DNA from: Candidatus Cybelea septentrionalis
GTDB lineage: Bacteria; Vulcanimicrobiota; Vulcanimicrobiia; Vulcanimicrobiales; Vulcanimicrobiaceae
Assembly (NCBI GenBank): GCA_003158175.1
Contig: PMHJ01000037.1
Span: 304,433 to 368,432 of the forward strand
Reading direction: 5' to 3'
Length of the DNA: 64,000 nt
The notes under the pieces were generated by a model that saw only the letters and a list, made by a program, of their open reading frames with translations, searched no databases and was not told the DNA's origin. Made by a program: the position numbers and the translations under genes. This document shows, in pieces, positions 61,477-64,000 of this stretch. Position 1 is the first letter of the stretch; each line of letters begins with the position of its first letter.

Positions 61477-62892
61477 TTGGCGCTCCGTAATGCGTTAAGG
61501 CAGCTCGTCGCCTGTCAGCCCCTCGGATGGACCGCACCTCCATCGTCCGGGCCTCCGTTGCGACGAGTCTTAGGCTGGCCTGCCTTGACCGGCATCGGGC
61601 TGGGGACCATGCTCGGCGGAATATTCCCGACCATCGGCGCCGGTGCGCACGCCGCCGGGCCGGCCGTCATTCTCGCCTACGTTCTCTCTGGTCTCGTCAG
61701 CCTGTGCGTCGCGCTCTGCTATGCGGAGTTCGCGTCGATGGTACCCGTCGCCGGCAGCGCCTACACGTACGCATACGCGACGTTGGGCGAACTGGTCGCG
61801 TGGGTGATCGGCTGGGATCTGATCTTAGAGTACGGACTCTCCTTGGCGCCCACCGCGTCGTCGCTTTCGGATTACTTTCAGCACATGCTCGGCAACGTCG
61901 GCATCGCGTTTCCCGCGTGGGCGCAGACTGCAAACGTTCACGGAATCCATCCGCAAATCGATCTCTTTGCGTGCCTCGTCACGCTCGGCATCGCGCTGCT
62001 CGTTGCCAGCGGCATACGCGAGTCGACGGGAGTTAACGGCGCTCTGGTCCTCGTGCAGATCGCGTCGATGCTCGTCTTCATCGCCGTCGTCGCTCATGCG
62101 ATTCACCCGTCGAACTTGCGTCCTTTCGCGCCAATGGGCTACCACGGCGTGGTCGCGAGCACGGCTTTGGTCTTCTTTGCCTACATCGGTTTCGACACGG
62201 TGACCGTCGCCTCGGAAGAAGCAAAGCGGCCGGAAAGGAACGTGCCGATCGGAATTATCCTTGCCCTCGCGCTCGGCGGCATACTTTACGTCGCGTTGAC
62301 GCTTTGCACGGTCGGTGTTCTTCGCTTCGATCGCCTTTCCGACGGAGCGGCAATGCTCGATGCGCTCGGATCGGTGAGCAAGAGCCACACGCTCTATTGG
62401 ATCGTCGCAATCGGCGGTTTGGCCGGCAACGCCACGGTCATGCTCACCTCCCTGCTCGGGCAAGTTCGTATCTTCTACGTGATGGCGCGCGATCGAATGT
62501 TGCCCCCGGGCGTCGCGCGCATCCACCACGTCTTTCGTACGCCGGCCCGCATGACGGTCATCACCGGCGCGGTTGTGGCAGTTTTCGCGGCGGTCTTGCC
62601 GCTCACCGATCTGCTGACGCTGGTCAATATCGGTACGCTCGCCGCATTCGCGATCGTCTGCGCGGGCGTCTTGGTGCTTCGAATCGTCAACCCGACGGCT
62701 CCGCGGCCTTTTCGGGCCCCCCTCCTGCCGCTTTTCTCGGTCGCGGGGGGAGCGGCGTGCCTTTATCTGGTCAGCGGCCTGCAGGTAGCGACCTGGATCC
62801 GGTACGGTATCTGGTTTGCCGTGGGGATCTTAGTCTACGCCCTTTATGGCTTTCGCAACTCGCGGCTCCGGCTCAAGTTGATCGAACCCTAG
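61477..62892 (+). CDS. APC family amino-acid permease
   Basis: 471-aa permease with 12 helices. Features: WPALTGIGLGTMLGGIFPTI, ASMVPVAGSAYTYAYATLGE, FFAYIGFDTVTVASEEAKRP and GLAGNATVMLTSLLGQVRIF, again of the CAT/YfnA type. It is similar in layout to the permease at 34099-35595, so the window has two paralogues. The start is TTG 61477. Substrate probably a cationic or small neutral amino acid. Confidence 0.88.
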   Translation: MALRNALRQLVACQPLGWTAPPSSGPPLRRVLGWPALTGIGLGTMLGGIFPTIGAGAHAAGPAVILAYVLSGLVSLCVALCYAEFASMVPVAGSAYTYAYATLGELVAWVIGWDLILEYGLSLAPTASSLSDYFQHMLGNVGIAFPAWAQTANVHGIHPQIDLFACLVTLGIALLVASGIRESTGVNGALVLVQIASMLVFIAVVAHAIHPSNLRPFAPMGYHGVVASTALVFFAYIGFDTVTVASEEAKRPERNVPIGIILALALGGILYVALTLCTVGVLRFDRLSDGAAMLDALGSVSKSHTLYWIVAIGGLAGNATVMLTSLLGQVRIFYVMARDRMLPPGVARIHHVFRTPARMTVITGAVVAVFAAVLPLTDLLTLVNIGTLAAFAIVCAGVLVLRIVNPTAPRPFRAPLLPLFSVAGGAACLYLVSGLQVATWIRYGIWFAVGILVYALYGFRNSRLRLKLIEP

Positions 62893-62966
62893 ACCTCTGG
62901 AAAAAGTGCAACCCACCAACGGAAACCCGTTTATAAGAGCACGTACTCGGGCATGAGGGGGGGCAC

Positions 62967-63965
62967 GTGGCCATAGATAGCGCGGTCTCCGACCGCTTCG
63001 AACTCGTTACCGTGCCTCGCGCGAAGGGCGTTCCTTCGTTCGCGGAGGAGGTCGCGGCTGGCTTGAGCGCGGCGCCGAAGCGCTTGCCCTCCAAGTTTCA
63101 CTACGACGACGTGGGCTCGGCGCTCTTCGACGCGATTACGCGTTTGCCGGAATACTATCTGACCCGAGCCGAAACCGAGATACTCTCAGAGTGGGGCTGG
63201 CAGATGGTTCGGCTGCTCGATGCACCCCTCGATTTCTTGGAACTCGGAAGTGGGAGCGCAATCAAGACCCGTCTGCTGATCGGCGAAGCGTTGCGCGTGC
63301 AGGACGAGCTGCGCTACAGTCCGATCGATATCTCGACCGACGCGATTTGCTCGTCGTCCCTAGCACTTGTGGAAAGCTTTCCCGGATTGCATGTGCGCGC
63401 CTACGCCGGCGATTATTTCGACGTGCTGGAGTCGCAGCCGGTGCTCTCGGATCGCAAAATGCTCGCCATGCTCATGGGATCGAACATCGGGAACTACGAG
63501 CCGGATGAAGCGCGGCTGCTGTTTTCGTTGCTGGGCTCAGCGTTGCGTCCGGGTGATGGTCTCCTGATCGGAACGGATCTGCGGAAAGATCGCGCGACGC
63601 TCGAAATGGCATACGACGACTGCATCGGCGTGACTTCGGCTTTCAACCGCAACGTGCTGGCGCGGATCAATCGCGAGCTCCACGCAGACTTTGATCTCAG
63701 TAAATTCCGGCACGTAGTGCACTACGACGAGCAGCGCGGTTCGGTCGACTCGTTTCTGGAAGCGCAAGAGCGCATGGCCGTGCGGATATCTGGCGCGGAT
63801 CTTCGTATTACCGTCGAGGCGGGCGAACGAATCCATACGGAATCGTCATACAAGTTTGCCGACGAGGACGTGGCGCGGCTGGCTGAAGGCGGCGGTTTCC
63901 GGCCGCAGTCGGTTTGGCACGACCGCGCGAAAAGGTTCAGCGTCCACCTCCTCGTTCATCACTGA
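62967..63965 (+). CDS. egtD: L-histidine N-alpha-methyltransferase (EgtD)
   Basis: 332-aa SAM-dependent enzyme that trimethylates histidine to hercynine, the first step of ergothioneine synthesis. The opening KFHYDDVGSALFDAITRLPE and YYLTRAETEILSE are characteristic, with SAM motif LDFLELGSGSAIKTRLL (89-105). Later SNIGNYEPDEARLL and DLRKDRATLEMAYDD also fit EgtD. GTG 62967 is used. Only egtD is inside the window; the sulfoxide synthase egtB is not seen but could lie to the right. Confidence 0.93.
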   Translation: MAIDSAVSDRFELVTVPRAKGVPSFAEEVAAGLSAAPKRLPSKFHYDDVGSALFDAITRLPEYYLTRAETEILSEWGWQMVRLLDAPLDFLELGSGSAIKTRLLIGEALRVQDELRYSPIDISTDAICSSSLALVESFPGLHVRAYAGDYFDVLESQPVLSDRKMLAMLMGSNIGNYEPDEARLLFSLLGSALRPGDGLLIGTDLRKDRATLEMAYDDCIGVTSAFNRNVLARINRELHADFDLSKFRHVVHYDEQRGSVDSFLEAQERMAVRISGADLRITVEAGERIHTESSYKFADEDVARLAEGGGFRPQSVWHDRAKRFSVHLLVHH

Positions 63966-64000
63966 ACGATAGGGGAGCCCGGCTCGTTCTAGGAAGTAGC

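Noticed and set aside
1-64000. CRISPR array, rRNA or phage structural genes
   Set aside because: No regularly spaced short repeats, no rRNA-like sequence and no capsid, tail or integrase genes were recognised.

Overview
The window is high-GC bacterial DNA with dense, often overlapping genes and many GTG/TTG starts. The best taxonomic guess is the Eremiobacterota/WPS-2 (Vulcanimicrobiota) lineage. This is inferred from the secreted NHL/YncE-like lipoprotein at 15408-16406, a CHRD-like secreted protein, PDZ-membrane-GAF sensors and a caa3 oxidase with A2-type signature. No rRNA, tRNA or CRISPR array was recognised, so the assignment is not proven.

Positions 1-12000 look accessory. They hold a TraF-like S26 peptidase, two hypothetical genes, a type IV AbiEi/AbiEii toxin-antitoxin pair under a palindromic promoter-operator, and a large SF2 helicase fused to a predicted PD-(D/E)XK-type nuclease. 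Next come a membrane-anchored Cache-LuxR regulator facing a cluster of GGGG/CCCC palindromes, then genes for a secreted protein, a lipoprotein and a zinc-ribbon protein. About 1 kb of apparently non-coding DNA follows. A frame-disrupted 8-TM membrane gene then lies between two direct copies of a ~210-bp structured repeat, one of which contains a 32-bp perfect palindrome.

Positions 12000-36000 look like chromosomal backbone. They contain an MFS/S10-peptidase pair, a GntR-slipin operon with a clear operator, a TonB receptor, and an orphan RskA-type protein next to a GNAT gene. A coupled run of GH20 hydrolase, transporter-PDZ fusion, methyltransferase and HyuA follows. Next are an AraC/MarR/VOC cluster with an operator centred on a start codon, a PDZ-membrane-GAF protein and an amino-acid permease.

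Positions 36000-47000 hold a four-gene coupled operon (FAD oxidoreductase, 93-aa ImmA/IrrE-like metallopeptidase, BadF-type sugar kinase, NanE). After it comes a caa3 cytochrome oxidase operon, with the divergent haem A/O synthases and an exporter on the other strand.

Positions 47000-64000 hold a coupled run (GH130, small protein, RF3, lipoprotein, threonine dehydratase-like enzyme). A large sortilin-like beta-propeller gene that has absorbed two copies of a dispersed repeat follows, along with a YkgJ-type Fe-S/Zn protein, a ROK kinase and an AcpA/PLC-type phosphoesterase. A lipid glycosyltransferase/fatty-acid-hydroxylase pair, a lytic transglycosylase, a second permease and EgtD (ergothioneine synthesis) complete the window. 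Hexosaminidase, BadF kinase, NanE, ROK kinase and lytic transglycosylase together suggest amino-sugar or cell-wall sugar salvage (inference).
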